A stretch of 64,000 nt of DNA, taken from positions 4,898,001-4,962,000 of the forward strand of contig OZ252150.1 of assembly GCA_965248775.1 (NCBI GenBank). Reading direction: 5' to 3'. The position numbers and the translations under genes were made by a program. Source of the DNA: JBHHUI01 sp965248775 (lineage in GTDB: Bacteria; Chloroflexota; Anaerolineae; Anaerolineales; JBHHUI01). Position 1 is the first letter of the stretch; each line of letters starts with the position of its first letter. The notes beneath the pieces were generated by a model that saw nothing but the letters and a program-made list of their open reading frames with translations, was not told the origin of the DNA and did no database searches. Shown here in pieces: positions 34,508 to 44,088 of the stretch.

Positions 34508-35584
34508 GTGAACGAAGCTTTGATGGAGACGCGCTGGTCTGATTGGCCTTTCGGTCAGAGTGAATTGACTGCGGGCTTGCGCCGCCATTTGAAGCAGGCC
34601 GACCTGGTTGTGGCGCGCATTTGGGAAGAGCAGCTGCAGTCGCGGCCAGCGATGGGACATATCCGCGGTCTTGGGGTCGAAGTAGTTGCCGGCGGCGAGC
34701 AGCACAGATACACGTTCATGCTCAAACAGCCGCAAGGCACTACTCGTGTTGGCCTAGCCGGGGTAGGCGTGCGCGAGATCGGTCTCTATAAGCGTCTGTC
34801 ATCCGATGTGCCGGTCGCTATACCAACAATGGTCGCCGCGGCCAAAGATGGGGGTTGGCTTGTTTTGGAAGCACTACCACCGGGACCGCCTCCCGAAACT
34901 TGGACTGCGCGAACGTATTCCCATGCCATTACCGAACTGGGTGTTGTTCACGATCGATTCTGGGAGCTGGCAGAGGACCTGGCTGCCTTTCCATGGCTGG
35001 GGCGACCACTCACCACCGATTACGAAGTCTATATCATGGCGGCCGCCAAGGCGTTTGAAAGCCTGGTGTTTGAAAATAAGTTGACGTTGATCATTTCGGA
35101 TCCAAGTCAGATATCAGCTCTCTCACAACTCATCTCTCAGGCGGATGTTATTGTGGCTGTTTTACGTCACGAGCCGCAAACTCTATTACATGGCGATTAC
35201 TGGCCGGGCAACATTAGCGCTTCCAATCCCGACGCGCATGTGATTTTCGACTGGCAACTTGTGGGTATTGGCCCGGGCATAAATGACCTCGTTTCGTTCC
35301 TCACAAAAAGTCAATGGTGGTTCGGTACACTGCCGCTTGAACCGCATGAACTCGTGGAGAGATATCGGAACTTCATTGCCGAGCGCACTCACCATTCGTG
35401 GACTGACGACGAATGGGAGCGCTTGTGGGATTATGCGTTGATGTGGATTTTCACAACTGAGTGGCTCAATCTCTTGGCTGCCTCCCCTTCTGCATTGCTT
35501 CAGACTCGTCGCGCTGATATCGAAGCGATCTGGCTTCAGCCGGTCCTCGCGGCTATTGAAAGACAACTTGCCATTAGTGGCTAG
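34508..35584 (+). CDS. Aminoglycoside/choline-kinase-like phosphotransferase (APH family)
   Basis: 358 residues from GTG at 34508 (ATG at 34523 is an alternative), 5 bp after the phosphoesterase. The catalytic loop LLHGDYWPGNI (HGDxxxxN) and the metal-binding Asp in VIFDWQLVG are intact; LVLEALPPGPPPE is the hinge. Family members phosphorylate small hydroxylated metabolites; only some give antibiotic resistance. The placement behind MazG, NUDIX and phosphoesterase genes argues for a metabolic role, but the substrate cannot be told. Confidence 0.88.
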   Translation: MNEALMETRWSDWPFGQSELTAGLRRHLKQADLVVARIWEEQLQSRPAMGHIRGLGVEVVAGGEQHRYTFMLKQPQGTTRVGLAGVGVREIGLYKRLSSDVPVAIPTMVAAAKDGGWLVLEALPPGPPPETWTARTYSHAITELGVVHDRFWELAEDLAAFPWLGRPLTTDYEVYIMAAAKAFESLVFENKLTLIISDPSQISALSQLISQADVIVAVLRHEPQTLLHGDYWPGNISASNPDAHVIFDWQLVGIGPGINDLVSFLTKSQWWFGTLPLEPHELVERYRNFIAERTHHSWTDDEWERLWDYALMWIFTTEWLNLLAASPSALLQTRRADIEAIWLQPVLAAIERQLAISG

Positions 35585-35769
35585 TTGGACGCAGATGAGT
35601 ATGGATTTACCTGATTAGTCCGAAAATCACCTGCTAAGATCAATCTCATCTCTAAATTGTAAGCCAACAAGTGTCTCGCTGGAATTTACGCAGTGCTCGA
35701 TATCCGACTTCATCCGGGCCGCAAAGACTATAGGCTTTGTGATGAATGTCCTGTGGTAGACTTCCCGGC

Positions 35770-36327
35770 ATGTCAGTTCAGCCAGTTGTATCTGTATTTG
35801 GCGGTTCAATACCGGAGCCGGGCAGTGCTCATTATGAGCAAGCACAACGCCTTGGCAAACTGTTAGCGCAGGCCGGTTACATCGCAGCCACAGGGGGCTA
35901 TACGGGCGTGATGGAGGCTGTCAGTCGGGGTGCAAACGAGGCGGGTGGGCATGTCATTGGTGTGACTTGCGACCGCATCGAGCAGACATACGACCGTCGT
36001 AAGAATCGCTGGGTGATCGAGCAGGTTCACTATAAGACACTCGGTGAGCGACTGCGCCATCTCGTCGAACAATGTGACGCTGCCATCGCCATGCCGGGCG
36101 GCACCGGCACCCTCAGTGAAGTTGCTTACACATGGAGCCTAATCCAGACAGGTGAGATCGATTCCAAGCCGCTTGTTGTTGTGGGGGAACGCTGGAGCGC
36201 TACGATTGCAGCTTTCCTTAACGAAACTGACGGATACACTAACGAAAAAGACCGCAAGCTAATTCAACTGGCTCGTAATGCCGATGAAGCAGTAACGAAA
36301 CTGGACACATTACAGATAACGATGTAA
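35770..36327 (+). CDS. LOG-family nucleotide-5'-monophosphate phosphoribohydrolase
   Basis: 185 residues from MSVQPVVSVFGGSIPEPGSA. It has the Rossmann-like start (VSVFGGS), ATGGYTGVMEAVSRGA, and the diagnostic PGGTGTLSE motif. LOG proteins release the base from (iso)pentenylated or plain AMP; bacterial ones are often annotated as lysine decarboxylase-like by mistake. It stands alone between the APH gene and proS. An ATG at 35746 gives eight more residues but lacks a better ribosome binding site. Confidence 0.88.
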   Translation: MSVQPVVSVFGGSIPEPGSAHYEQAQRLGKLLAQAGYIAATGGYTGVMEAVSRGANEAGGHVIGVTCDRIEQTYDRRKNRWVIEQVHYKTLGERLRHLVEQCDAAIAMPGGTGTLSEVAYTWSLIQTGEIDSKPLVVVGERWSATIAAFLNETDGYTNEKDRKLIQLARNADEAVTKLDTLQITM

Positions 36328-36405
36328 TTCCTTCGGGACTTCCCTCTCCGTGAGTGGTCGTCTCTCGAAATAAGCCAGATATTTTTCACTCAACAATTAT
36401 AATAA

Positions 36406-37845
36406 ATGTCCGAACAAAAAATTCCCCCGCGCAGCGAAGATTTCAACGAGTGGTACAACACGCTTGTCCTGCGCGCCGACCTGGCAGATTACGGCCCGGC
36501 GCGCGGAACAATGATCATCAAACCCTACGGTTGGACGTTGTGGGAGAACATTCAACAGGCACTCGACAAGCGCTTCAAGGCCACCGGGCATGTTAATGCC
36601 GGTTTCCCTATGCTCATTCCGCGTAGTTTTCTGGAGCGCGAGGCTGCGCATGTGGAGGGCTTTGCCCCGGAACTGGCAGTTGTCACTATCGGTGGCGGCA
36701 AAGAACTTGAAGAGCCACTGGTTGTGCGACCTACCTCCGAGACACTCATCGGGCACGCCTATGCCAAGTGGATCAAGTCGTACCGCGATCTGCCAGTGCT
36801 GATCAACCTGTGGAACAGCGTCGTACGTTGGGAAATGCGCACGAAGCTGTTCTTGCGCACGCTGGAATTCTGGTGGCAGGAGGGCCATACCGCCCACGCC
36901 ACGTATGATGAAGCACAGCATGAGACGTTGCAAATGCTGGATGTCTATGTTGACTTCGCCGTCAACGAAGCGGCTATCCCGGCTTTTTACGGGCGTAAGA
37001 GCGAGAGCGAGCGCTTCCCTGGGGCGCAAGAAACTTATTCGCTGGAAGCGATGATGGGCGATAAAAAAGCCCTTCAATCCGCTACTTCGCATAATCTGGG
37101 CCAGAACTTTGCCAAAGCCTTCGAGATTCAATACCTCGACCGTAATAATGAATTACAGTATTGCTGGACGACATCGTGGGGTCTTTCAAGCCGCATGGTG
37201 GGCGCTATCATCATGACGCATGGTGACGATCAAGGGCTCATCCTGCCGCCTCGCCTGGCGCCCCATCAGGTTGTAATTGTGCCCATATTCAAGAATGAGG
37301 ATGAGCAGAGCGCAGTGATGGAAGTTGTTACGCGTGTCTGTGCAGAATTGGTGGCGGCCGATGTGCGTGTGAAAGTGGATGAGCGTGATGGTCTGACCCC
37401 CGGCTTTAAGTTTAACGACTGGGAAATGCGCGGTGTCCCGCTTCGTTTGGAGATTGGCCCGAAAGATGTTGCCAAGGGGAGCGTCGCACTCGCCCGGCGG
37501 GATGTGCCCGGCCGGGAGGGCAAGTCGTTCGTATCACAGGACGGTCTTCCCGAGCAGGTTCGCAAAACCCTCGATGATATCCAGGCAACATTATTGGCCC
37601 GCGCGACCGCGTTTCGCGATGAGAACACGCACAAGCCGGCCACATACGACGAATTCAAAGAGATCGTGCGTTCAGGGTTTGCCTATGCCTGGTGGTGTGA
37701 AGATGCGGATTGCGAAGCCAAAATCAAAGCTGAGACGAAAGCCACCACGCGTTGCATCCCGTTCGATCAGTCCGATGAGAGCGGTCAGTGCATCTATTGC
37801 GGAAAGCCAGCCGATACTAGAATTTACTTCGCGCGCACGTATTAA
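36406..37845 (+). CDS. proS: Proline--tRNA ligase (archaeal/eukaryote-type, ProS type 3)
   Basis: 479 residues, the size of the type without the editing insertion domain. Class II motifs: GTMIIKPYGWTLWENIQ (motif 1), RWEMRTKLFLRTLEFWWQEG (motif 2), and GLSSRMVGAIIMTHGDDQGL (motif 3). The anticodon-binding domain (about 285-385) and a C-terminal zinc-like domain (WWCEDADCEAKIK ... CIYCGKPA) follow. It charges tRNA-Pro. There is no Shine-Dalgarno sequence; a TATAAT ends two bases before the ATG and is probably incidental to this start. The ATG fits the family N-terminus. Confidence 0.96.
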   Translation: MSEQKIPPRSEDFNEWYNTLVLRADLADYGPARGTMIIKPYGWTLWENIQQALDKRFKATGHVNAGFPMLIPRSFLEREAAHVEGFAPELAVVTIGGGKELEEPLVVRPTSETLIGHAYAKWIKSYRDLPVLINLWNSVVRWEMRTKLFLRTLEFWWQEGHTAHATYDEAQHETLQMLDVYVDFAVNEAAIPAFYGRKSESERFPGAQETYSLEAMMGDKKALQSATSHNLGQNFAKAFEIQYLDRNNELQYCWTTSWGLSSRMVGAIIMTHGDDQGLILPPRLAPHQVVIVPIFKNEDEQSAVMEVVTRVCAELVAADVRVKVDERDGLTPGFKFNDWEMRGVPLRLEIGPKDVAKGSVALARRDVPGREGKSFVSQDGLPEQVRKTLDDIQATLLARATAFRDENTHKPATYDEFKEIVRSGFAYAWWCEDADCEAKIKAETKATTRCIPFDQSDESGQCIYCGKPADTRIYFARTY

Positions 37846-37875
37846 TTTCACTAATTGACCGGTCGCCAAACACAA

Positions 37876-38466
37876 ATGAATCCCGGACCGGTTACGCTCA
37901 CCGGCCAATATATCCGTCTCGAACCGCTCTCGAAAGATCATGCTCCCGGTCTTTTTGAAGCTGGGCGGTATCCACAAGTATGGGAGTTCATGGCCCGCGG
38001 ATCCGCGCCCTTTGTTGCTCTTGCAGATGCCGAGCAATGGGTAGACGATGCACTCCGACAAGTGGAAAACGACCAGATACCTTTTGCCTATGTTCATTTG
38101 GCAAGTGAGACAGCAATCGGAACCACACGCTATCTGGATATTCACCGCATGGATCGGGCAATCGAAGTGGGCTGGACCTGGCTTCATCCGGATTACTGGC
38201 GTACGGCTGTCAATACAGAAGCCAAATATCTGCTCTTGAATCACGCGTTTGAGACCCTTGGCGCGGTACGGGTGCAACTCAAGACCGATGTTCTCAACGT
38301 GCGCTCCCGGCGAGCCATCGAACGGATCGGTGGGGTGCAAGAAGGCATTCTGCGCTCGCACCTGTTGCGCGATGATGGGCGCTGGCGCGATTCGGTCTAT
38401 TACAGTCTTCTCAACAGCGAGTGGCCTGCCGCCAAAGCCCGGCTGAAATCGTTCCTGGTACGCTGA
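37876..38466 (+). CDS. GNAT acetyltransferase (RimJ/RimL-like)
   Basis: 196 residues from MNPGPVTLTGQYIRLEPLSK; a TTG seven codons earlier is possible. Beta-strand 4 and the acyl-CoA loop are present (AIGTTRYLDI, VGWTWLHPDYWRTAVNTEAK), and the C-terminal part VQLKTDVLNVRSRRAIERIG matches the RimJ/RimL group that acetylates protein N-termini or small amines. Only 30 bp separate it from proS, so it may share its transcript. Confidence 0.9.
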   Translation: MNPGPVTLTGQYIRLEPLSKDHAPGLFEAGRYPQVWEFMARGSAPFVALADAEQWVDDALRQVENDQIPFAYVHLASETAIGTTRYLDIHRMDRAIEVGWTWLHPDYWRTAVNTEAKYLLLNHAFETLGAVRVQLKTDVLNVRSRRAIERIGGVQEGILRSHLLRDDGRWRDSVYYSLLNSEWPAAKARLKSFLVR

Positions 38467-38532
38467 TTGCACTATTGGAAGCGCCGATCGTACCGATACT
38501 ATATAATCAAATTGTCGACTAGATGACATAAT

Positions 38533-39333
38533 ATGCCCGCGATAGATAATACCCTTGTTCGAGAGCAGGCCGCTGAGTTGGCGGAACTTTACAATTCCCC
38601 ACAGGAATTGATCCGGCCATTGGGCAAGGTCCTCGAACAGCATGCTGATCCCACTCTGAGGCAGAGCCTGGTTGTTTCCATCAATGCGCCTCTCTCAGGC
38701 TACGGTACGCCGCGGCCTGTATTGCGTGCGATCCTGGGGCAACTTCGCAAACCGGTCCGCAAAAACCCGGACTGCGCTTTTGAGTTGTCTGAGGTGCTCT
38801 GGGCCTCGGGTTCCCGAGAGGAGCGCTGGCTGGCCGGGGAGTTGCTCAGTCTTTGCACATCCACCGACCCTGGTCTCGCTGAGGAGATGTTGAATCGCTG
38901 GCGGCTCGATCTGCATGACGCCGGGATGGCAGATGCACTGGGCCTCTCGGCGGGCGCGGCTGTTCTGCGTCTCAATACTCGGGAACATCTCTCTGATGTA
39001 CGCGTGTGGCTCCATGCTGGGCATCGCTGGACACGCCGCTTTGGCCTCGCTGCTCTGGTCGGATTGGTGCAATCCGGGGATTTCCGAGATGGGGCCGCTA
39101 TTCTGGAGACTATCAAGACCTCCATGTCCGAATCGGATACGGAAGTGCGCTCCGCGGTTGCGTGGCTGCTGCGCGAGTTGACGCCCATCAGTCCACTGGA
39201 CGTTGTCCGCTTCCTGCGCGATTGGGCGAACAGTATGAACCGCCAGGCTCACTGGATCATCCGGCATAGCCTGGACATGCTGGATACCCAAGCCCGCAGC
39301 GAGATTCAGCTTGCGCTGCGCGGTAGCGGCTAG
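38533..39333 (+). CDS. AlkD-like HEAT-repeat protein (putative DNA alkylation repair)
   Basis: 266 residues, all-helical. Segments such as FELSEVLWASGSREERWLAG, VRVWLHAGHRWTRRFGLAAL and DVVRFLRDWANSMNRQAHWI are HEAT-like repeats with the Trp/Arg-rich spacing of the AlkC/AlkD DNA glycosylases, which remove bulky or cationic alkyl bases without base flipping. The catalytic Asp/Trp pair cannot be fixed with certainty by eye, so a non-enzymatic HEAT protein is possible. A TATAAT box lies about 25 bp upstream. Confidence 0.65.
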   Translation: MPAIDNTLVREQAAELAELYNSPQELIRPLGKVLEQHADPTLRQSLVVSINAPLSGYGTPRPVLRAILGQLRKPVRKNPDCAFELSEVLWASGSREERWLAGELLSLCTSTDPGLAEEMLNRWRLDLHDAGMADALGLSAGAAVLRLNTREHLSDVRVWLHAGHRWTRRFGLAALVGLVQSGDFRDGAAILETIKTSMSESDTEVRSAVAWLLRELTPISPLDVVRFLRDWANSMNRQAHWIIRHSLDMLDTQARSEIQLALRGSG

Positions 39334-39387
39334 CGCGAAACCTGTCGCAGCAACATCCTCTCAAACCTATTCACACCGTCCCGTCCT

Positions 39388-39396
39388 TGGTATAAT
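39388..39396 (+). promoter_or_regulatory. Extended -10 promoter of rpsO
   Basis: TGGTATAAT about 80 bp before the rpsO start, with no good -35 box. The same TTGGTATAAT occurs at 45088-45097 before the sugar isomerase gene. Confidence 0.55.
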
Positions 39397-39478
39397 CCGC
39401 ACGTTGACTTGACCCTTAGGGTGGCGGCACCTGCAATTATTGCGACCCGGCGGGCGACTTGCTAAGGAGGCAGATGTC

Positions 39479-39760
39479 ATGCCATTAGATAAATCTATAA
39501 AAACCGAAGTTATCAAAGAGTTCCAACGCGAGTCGAATGACACTGGCTCGCCCGAAGTTCAGATCGCAATTCTCTCAAAGCGGATTGAACAGCTAACCGA
39601 GCATTTGCGCGAGCACAAGAAAGACGAACATTCGCGGCGCGGATTGCTCAAGTTGGTCGGGAAACGCCGGCGGCACCTGAAATACCTAAGCCGCCACGAT
39701 CCCGGATCGTTCGAGCGTATCACATCCCAACTGGGCATCCGAACGCGACGAACTGCGTAA
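39479..39760 (+). CDS. rpsO: 30S ribosomal protein uS15
   Basis: 93 residues counted from MPLDKSIKTEVIKEFQRESN, preceded by CTAAGGAGGCAGATGTC. Conserved S15 sequence DTGSPEVQIAILSKRIEQLT and HSRRGLLKLVGKRRRHLKYL. It binds 16S rRNA early in small-subunit assembly. The pairing with pnp downstream is the classical rpsO-pnp arrangement. Confidence 0.97.
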   Translation: MPLDKSIKTEVIKEFQRESNDTGSPEVQIAILSKRIEQLTEHLREHKKDEHSRRGLLKLVGKRRRHLKYLSRHDPGSFERITSQLGIRTRRTA

Positions 39761-39849
39761 GTGACTTTTATTCGCGCGTAAATGACGAGTACATTAGTCG
39801 TTTACTCGCTTTGTCCTAAATAGCCAGTTTTTTGCCTAAGTGACGGTGA

Positions 39850-39868
39850 CGTATCGTTCGACGATACG
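39850..39868 (+). promoter_or_regulatory. Hairpin in the rpsO-pnp spacer
   Basis: CGTATCGT, TCG loop, ACGATACG: a perfect 8-bp stem without a T-run, in the 315-bp spacer between rpsO and pnp. In other bacteria this spacer holds RNase III processing sites for pnp autoregulation; the same role here is an inference. Confidence 0.5.
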
Positions 39869-40075
39869 CGCGAACATATTGAAGGTTGAAATTTAGCCCC
39901 ACAAGGGTAAAAACTGGGTAAATAAATCGAATCGCCGGTGCATCGGCTGTTGGGAATTGGAAAGAGGGCAGTGAGCCACTTCTGAATTCTTTCCAGTCCC
40001 TAACCCTTGTGCCCGGCAAAAAATTATGCCAGACCCTCCCCGTATGTGACGGGCTGGGCACGGAGGTACTTTCAC

Positions 40076-42328
40076 ATGTCTGAAGCAAAACAATATAATG
40101 CCGTTGTCGGCGGAGATCTGATCACCGTCGAGACTGGCAAACTCGCGCGCCTGGCAGGCGGCGCTGTTACGATCCGTCAGGGCGATACCGTCCTGCTCGT
40201 AACAGCCACTATGTCCAAAAAGCCACGCGACGGGATTTCTTTTCTCCCGCTCAGCGTTGACTATGAGGAACGCCTTTATGCAGCCGGGCGCATTCCCGGC
40301 TCGTTCTTCCGGCGCGAAGGTCGCCCGAGCGAAGGCGGCATTCTAACGTGCCGTCTGACGGACCGGCCACTGCGACCACTTTTCCCCAAAGATTTCCGCA
40401 ACGAAGTCCAGATCATCATCACAGCGCTCTCGATCGACCAGACCTATCAGCCGGACATTCTTGCTGTGGTTGGTGCGAGCATGGCTCTTACACTGTCTGA
40501 TATTCCATTCGGTGTCGCCCCCTACAATGGGCCCATTGGTGCTGTGCGCGTCGGTCTGATCGACGGCGAATTCGTTGCCAATCCCACTTTCGACCAAATG
40601 TTCGAGACAACGCTCGACCTGCGCGTCGCCGGGACACGCGACGGTATAGGGATGGTGGAATGCGGTGCACAGGAAGTGTCCGAAGATACCATGGTAGCCG
40701 CGCTCGACTTCGCACACGAGCAATATCAACCGTTGATCGATCTGCAGGTGCAGCTTGCCGAGGAAGCCGGGAAACCGAAGATCACTGATTACACTCGCTT
40801 TGCGCTGGATGAGAATATCAAGAGCGAAGTGTCTAATGCAATGCGCGAGCGAGTTGTCGGCGTGTTGGGCGAAGAACTGGACAAGGATGCTCGTGATGAG
40901 CAGTTGCGCACGCTCGAAGATGAACTCGTTGATTCCTATGATGGTCGCGACGATATTAATCTTTCCGATGTTCGCGATGCCTTCCACAGCATCGTCAAGA
41001 CGGAAACGCGCCGCCGCATTGTCGAGGATCACGTTCGACCGGATGGTCGCGGTCTAACTGAGATTCGCCCGCTGGAGGCAGAGACCGGCCTTAGCCCGCG
41101 TGCACACGGCTCCGGCTTGTTCACACGCGGCGAGACCCAGGTTCTCAGCCTGGCGACGCTAGGCACACCGCGTGATGCTCAGAGACTGGATACACTCTCT
41201 CCGGTGGACGAGAAGCGCTATATGCATCACTATAATTTCCCGCCCTACAGCACCGGCGAGACCTGGTTCCTGCGGGGACCCAAACGCCGCGAAATTGGGC
41301 ACGGCGCGCTCGCCGAGACCGCCCTGCGTTACGTACTGCCGTCTGTGGATGAGTTTCCCTACACCTTGCGGGTCGTCTCGGAATCTCTGGCTTCAAACGG
41401 CTCGACGTCAATGGCCTCAGTCTGCGGTTCCACGCTGGCATTGATGGATGCCGGTGTACCCATTCGAAAGCCCGTCGGCGGTATCGCCATGGGGCTCGTC
41501 AAAGAGGGTGAAAAATATGTAGTGCTGACGGATATCCAAGGTATGGAAGACCATATCGGGGATATGGACTTCAAAGTGGCCGGAACCGAAGATGGTATCA
41601 CGGCCCTGCAAATGGATATCAAGATCACCGGCATTACGCATGAGATCATGGCGCAGGCACTCTCGCAGGCGAAGGATGCTCGCGTTGCAATCTTGAAAAC
41701 GATCACGGATCATATACCGGAAGCGCGCGCAGAGATGTCTCCGTTTGCGCCACGTATGACCATCGTGCAGGTGCCGATTGAGAAGATTGGTGCCATCATC
41801 GGGCCGGGGGGCAAGACAATCCGCGCGATTCAAGAAGATACCGGTGCGAAGATCGATATTGAGGATGATGGTCGTGTCTTCATCGCGGCTTCGGAAGGCC
41901 CGGCTGCGGATAAGGCCCGCGATCTAATCGAAGCGCTCACGCAGTCCGCTGAGATCGGTACGATCTACACGGGCAAGGTTGTGCGCGTAACCGACTTTGG
42001 CGCGTTTGTCGAGGTGTTCCCTGGAACGGAAGGACTGGTGCACATCAGCCAGCTTGCCGACTATCGTGTTGAACGCGTGGAAGATATCGCGCGTGAAGGC
42101 GATGAACTCACCGTGATGGTGACGGATATCCGCAATGATGGCAAAATCCGTCTCTCGCGGCAGGCGGTTCTCGAGGGATGGACTGCCGAGGAAGCCCGTG
42201 AAAAGGATCGTCCTTCAGGCGGCCGGGGTGGAAATCGTGGCGGTGGTCGCGATAACCGTGGCGGTGGCCGTGGTCGCGGCGGCCAGCGTGGTGGACGGGA
42301 TAACCGTGGTGGTGGTCAGCGCAGGTAG
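40076..42328 (+). CDS. pnp: Polyribonucleotide nucleotidyltransferase (PNPase)
   Basis: 750 residues from MSEAKQYNAVVGGDLITVET, preceded by CACGGAGGTACTTTCAC. Two RNase PH domains (about 10-225 and 300-530) with FFRREGRPSEGGILTCRLTD and SNGSTSMASVCGSTLALMDA, the latter holding catalytic residues of the second PH core; KH domain (APRMTIVQVPIEKIGAIIGP with GPGGKTIR) and S1 domain (GTIYTGKVVRVTDFGAFVEV). It degrades RNA 3' to 5' with phosphate. The last 40 residues are a run of Arg-Gly-Gly and Asp-Asn-Arg-Gly-Gly units, an extra RNA-binding tail. A terminator follows 25 bp after the stop. Confidence 0.97.
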   Translation: MSEAKQYNAVVGGDLITVETGKLARLAGGAVTIRQGDTVLLVTATMSKKPRDGISFLPLSVDYEERLYAAGRIPGSFFRREGRPSEGGILTCRLTDRPLRPLFPKDFRNEVQIIITALSIDQTYQPDILAVVGASMALTLSDIPFGVAPYNGPIGAVRVGLIDGEFVANPTFDQMFETTLDLRVAGTRDGIGMVECGAQEVSEDTMVAALDFAHEQYQPLIDLQVQLAEEAGKPKITDYTRFALDENIKSEVSNAMRERVVGVLGEELDKDARDEQLRTLEDELVDSYDGRDDINLSDVRDAFHSIVKTETRRRIVEDHVRPDGRGLTEIRPLEAETGLSPRAHGSGLFTRGETQVLSLATLGTPRDAQRLDTLSPVDEKRYMHHYNFPPYSTGETWFLRGPKRREIGHGALAETALRYVLPSVDEFPYTLRVVSESLASNGSTSMASVCGSTLALMDAGVPIRKPVGGIAMGLVKEGEKYVVLTDIQGMEDHIGDMDFKVAGTEDGITALQMDIKITGITHEIMAQALSQAKDARVAILKTITDHIPEARAEMSPFAPRMTIVQVPIEKIGAIIGPGGKTIRAIQEDTGAKIDIEDDGRVFIAASEGPAADKARDLIEALTQSAEIGTIYTGKVVRVTDFGAFVEVFPGTEGLVHISQLADYRVERVEDIAREGDELTVMVTDIRNDGKIRLSRQAVLEGWTAEEAREKDRPSGGRGGNRGGGRDNRGGGRGRGGQRGGRDNRGGGQRR

Positions 42329-42352
42329 CTCCACGCCTTAAACAAGCTTTAC

Positions 42353-42395
42353 AACACGGATTACCCGGGCGAAACGAGACCGCGTAATCCGTGTT
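42353..42395 (+). terminator. Rho-independent-like terminator after pnp
   Basis: AACACGGATTAC, 19-base loop, GTAATCCGTGTT, then TAATTAA. A strong 12-bp stem with a short T tract. Confidence 0.75.
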
Positions 42396-42507
42396 TAATT
42401 AACAGGAGTGGCAGTGCAGGCCCGCTGCACCACCGAGTGATGATAATTCAAGGGCTTTTTTAAAATACTGAAAATTTCCATCGCCATTACGAGAAAGTTG
42501 CGTTAGC

Positions 42508-43749
42508 GTGTCCGAAGACCAGAAATCACCCGTCTGGAGTAATTCCACCAAAGTCGTCGTAACGGTCGTTTCCCTGATTCTGATCGGGGCTGTGCTGTGG
42601 CGTTTTCAACAACTGATCGGCCCACTGGTCATCGCGGGCATGATTGCTTACCTCTTGAATCCACCGGTTGTCTGGCTCGATGTGCGCACTCCGTTAAGCC
42701 GGGGCTTGATCATCGGCATTGTCTATCTCATCTTCGTCGGCATCGTGTTAAGCGTGCTAACAGTCGTTGGAGTAAATGCCTATCAGGAAACTATATTGCT
42801 TGTGCGAACTGCGCCAAGCATTATCGAAAACATACCGCAGGAGATCGATGCGATACTCGACCAGAGTTTTGTTATTGGTCCCTGGACTTTAGACTTGCGG
42901 TCCCTGAATTTTGATTTCGAGCGCATAACCGAACAGTTGCTCACAGCAATCCAGCCGCTCCTAAGTCGAAGTGGTCAATTCTTAGGCGCGGCAGCCTCCG
43001 CAACAGCAGGTTGGCTGGGCTGGGCTGTCATTGTGTTGGTGCTTTCTTTCTATGCAACGAAGGACCTGCCTCGTTTTGGCGAGCGCATCGGCGAGATCGC
43101 GCATGGACCCGGTTACCGTCAGGATGTGGAGCGTTTGTTGCGCGAATTTGGCCGCATCTGGAATGCGTATTTACGCGGCCAGGTTGTGCTCGGCACTATC
43201 ATGGCCATCGTCGTGAGTGTTATTATGCTCATCCTGGGGGTGCGCTTTGCATTGGTTCTGGGGCTGTTGGCCGGGCTGATGGAATTCATTCCCGTTGTCG
43301 GCCCGTTTATTGCCGTGATCGTCTCAGTAATGGTGGCGCTTTTCCAGGATAGCAACTGGCTGGCACTCGACCCGTTCTGGTATGCAGTTGTGGTGCTGGG
43401 AGTGGGGATAGTGATTCAGCAGATCGAAAACAATGTCCTCGTCCCGCGCATCGTGGGTGAAGCACTCGATCTCCATCCCATCGCAGTGATGGTAGGCGCT
43501 ATCATGGGAGGATCGGTAGCCGGTATCCTGGGCATCATGCTCTCGGCACCGGTGCTCGCGTCGCTCAAGATGATCATGAGTTATGCGTGGCGCAAACTGC
43601 TCGACTTGGAGCCCTTCCCCGAACCGGAAATATCTTTACCTGAGTCGGCGTTCCTCGGGCGCACGCGCAGGTTGATCGGTTGGTTTCGGAGTCGCACTGC
43701 GGGAAACGACAACAGCGATACTTTCGTCACGGAGAAGCCCAATGACTGA
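42508..43749 (+). CDS. AI-2E/PerM-family membrane transporter
   Basis: 413 residues from GTG at 42508, with GAGAAAG ten bases before. About eight membrane helices: an N-terminal pair (about 14-48), one at 60-85, then after a 90-residue hydrophilic part five more (about 165-365), with the family stretch GLLAGLMEFIPVVGPFIAVI and QQIENNVLVPRIVGEALDLH. Family members export autoinducer-2 or ions, or act in pH and salt tolerance; substrates are mostly unproven. The C-terminal tail is hydrophilic. The next gene overlaps its end by 8 bp. Confidence 0.9.
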   Translation: MSEDQKSPVWSNSTKVVVTVVSLILIGAVLWRFQQLIGPLVIAGMIAYLLNPPVVWLDVRTPLSRGLIIGIVYLIFVGIVLSVLTVVGVNAYQETILLVRTAPSIIENIPQEIDAILDQSFVIGPWTLDLRSLNFDFERITEQLLTAIQPLLSRSGQFLGAAASATAGWLGWAVIVLVLSFYATKDLPRFGERIGEIAHGPGYRQDVERLLREFGRIWNAYLRGQVVLGTIMAIVVSVIMLILGVRFALVLGLLAGLMEFIPVVGPFIAVIVSVMVALFQDSNWLALDPFWYAVVVLGVGIVIQQIENNVLVPRIVGEALDLHPIAVMVGAIMGGSVAGILGIMLSAPVLASLKMIMSYAWRKLLDLEPFPEPEISLPESAFLGRTRRLIGWFRSRTAGNDNSDTFVTEKPND

Positions 43750-43927
43750 CCCGACGAATGAAATGCCAACAGAGTTGCTTGGCGAGACAGAGAACTTCAG
43801 TGCTTGGCAGGTGGAAGAACCAGATGGTGAGACCACATACCATCTGGAATTGAATCAGGTCACACTACATTTCTTCAACGAAGAATGGAATGAGTTCCTT
43901 GTGCTTGCTCGAGAGTTGCTAAAGTAA
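43742..43927 (+). CDS. Small acidic protein (61 aa), unknown
   Basis: MTDPTNEMPTELLGETENFS continues with WQVEEPDGETTYHLELNQVT and LHFFNEEWNEFLVLARELLK. It is acidic and predicted to be mostly beta then one helix. The ATG overlaps the transporter stop, which supports real translation. No family is recognised. Its end is next to the methyltransferase frame, which has no normal start codon. Confidence 0.6.
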   Translation: MTDPTNEMPTELLGETENFSAWQVEEPDGETTYHLELNQVTLHFFNEEWNEFLVLARELLK

Positions 43928-44088
43928 ATCTATCCAGCTTCCACTCACTTCTTTCGTATAAGGGTCAGGCGGCGCTTGCCGCTGCACACGCACTTGATCC
44001 CACTCCGGAATCGTTTCTATCCCATCTGCGACCGCTTCAAAAACAATATGGCTCAGAATTAGCGAAGGCCGCACTCGATACAGCCATC

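Noticed and set aside
36398..36403. TATAAT just before the proS ATG as its promoter
   Set aside because: Transcription would start inside the coding sequence, past the family-consistent ATG, so it cannot serve the full gene.
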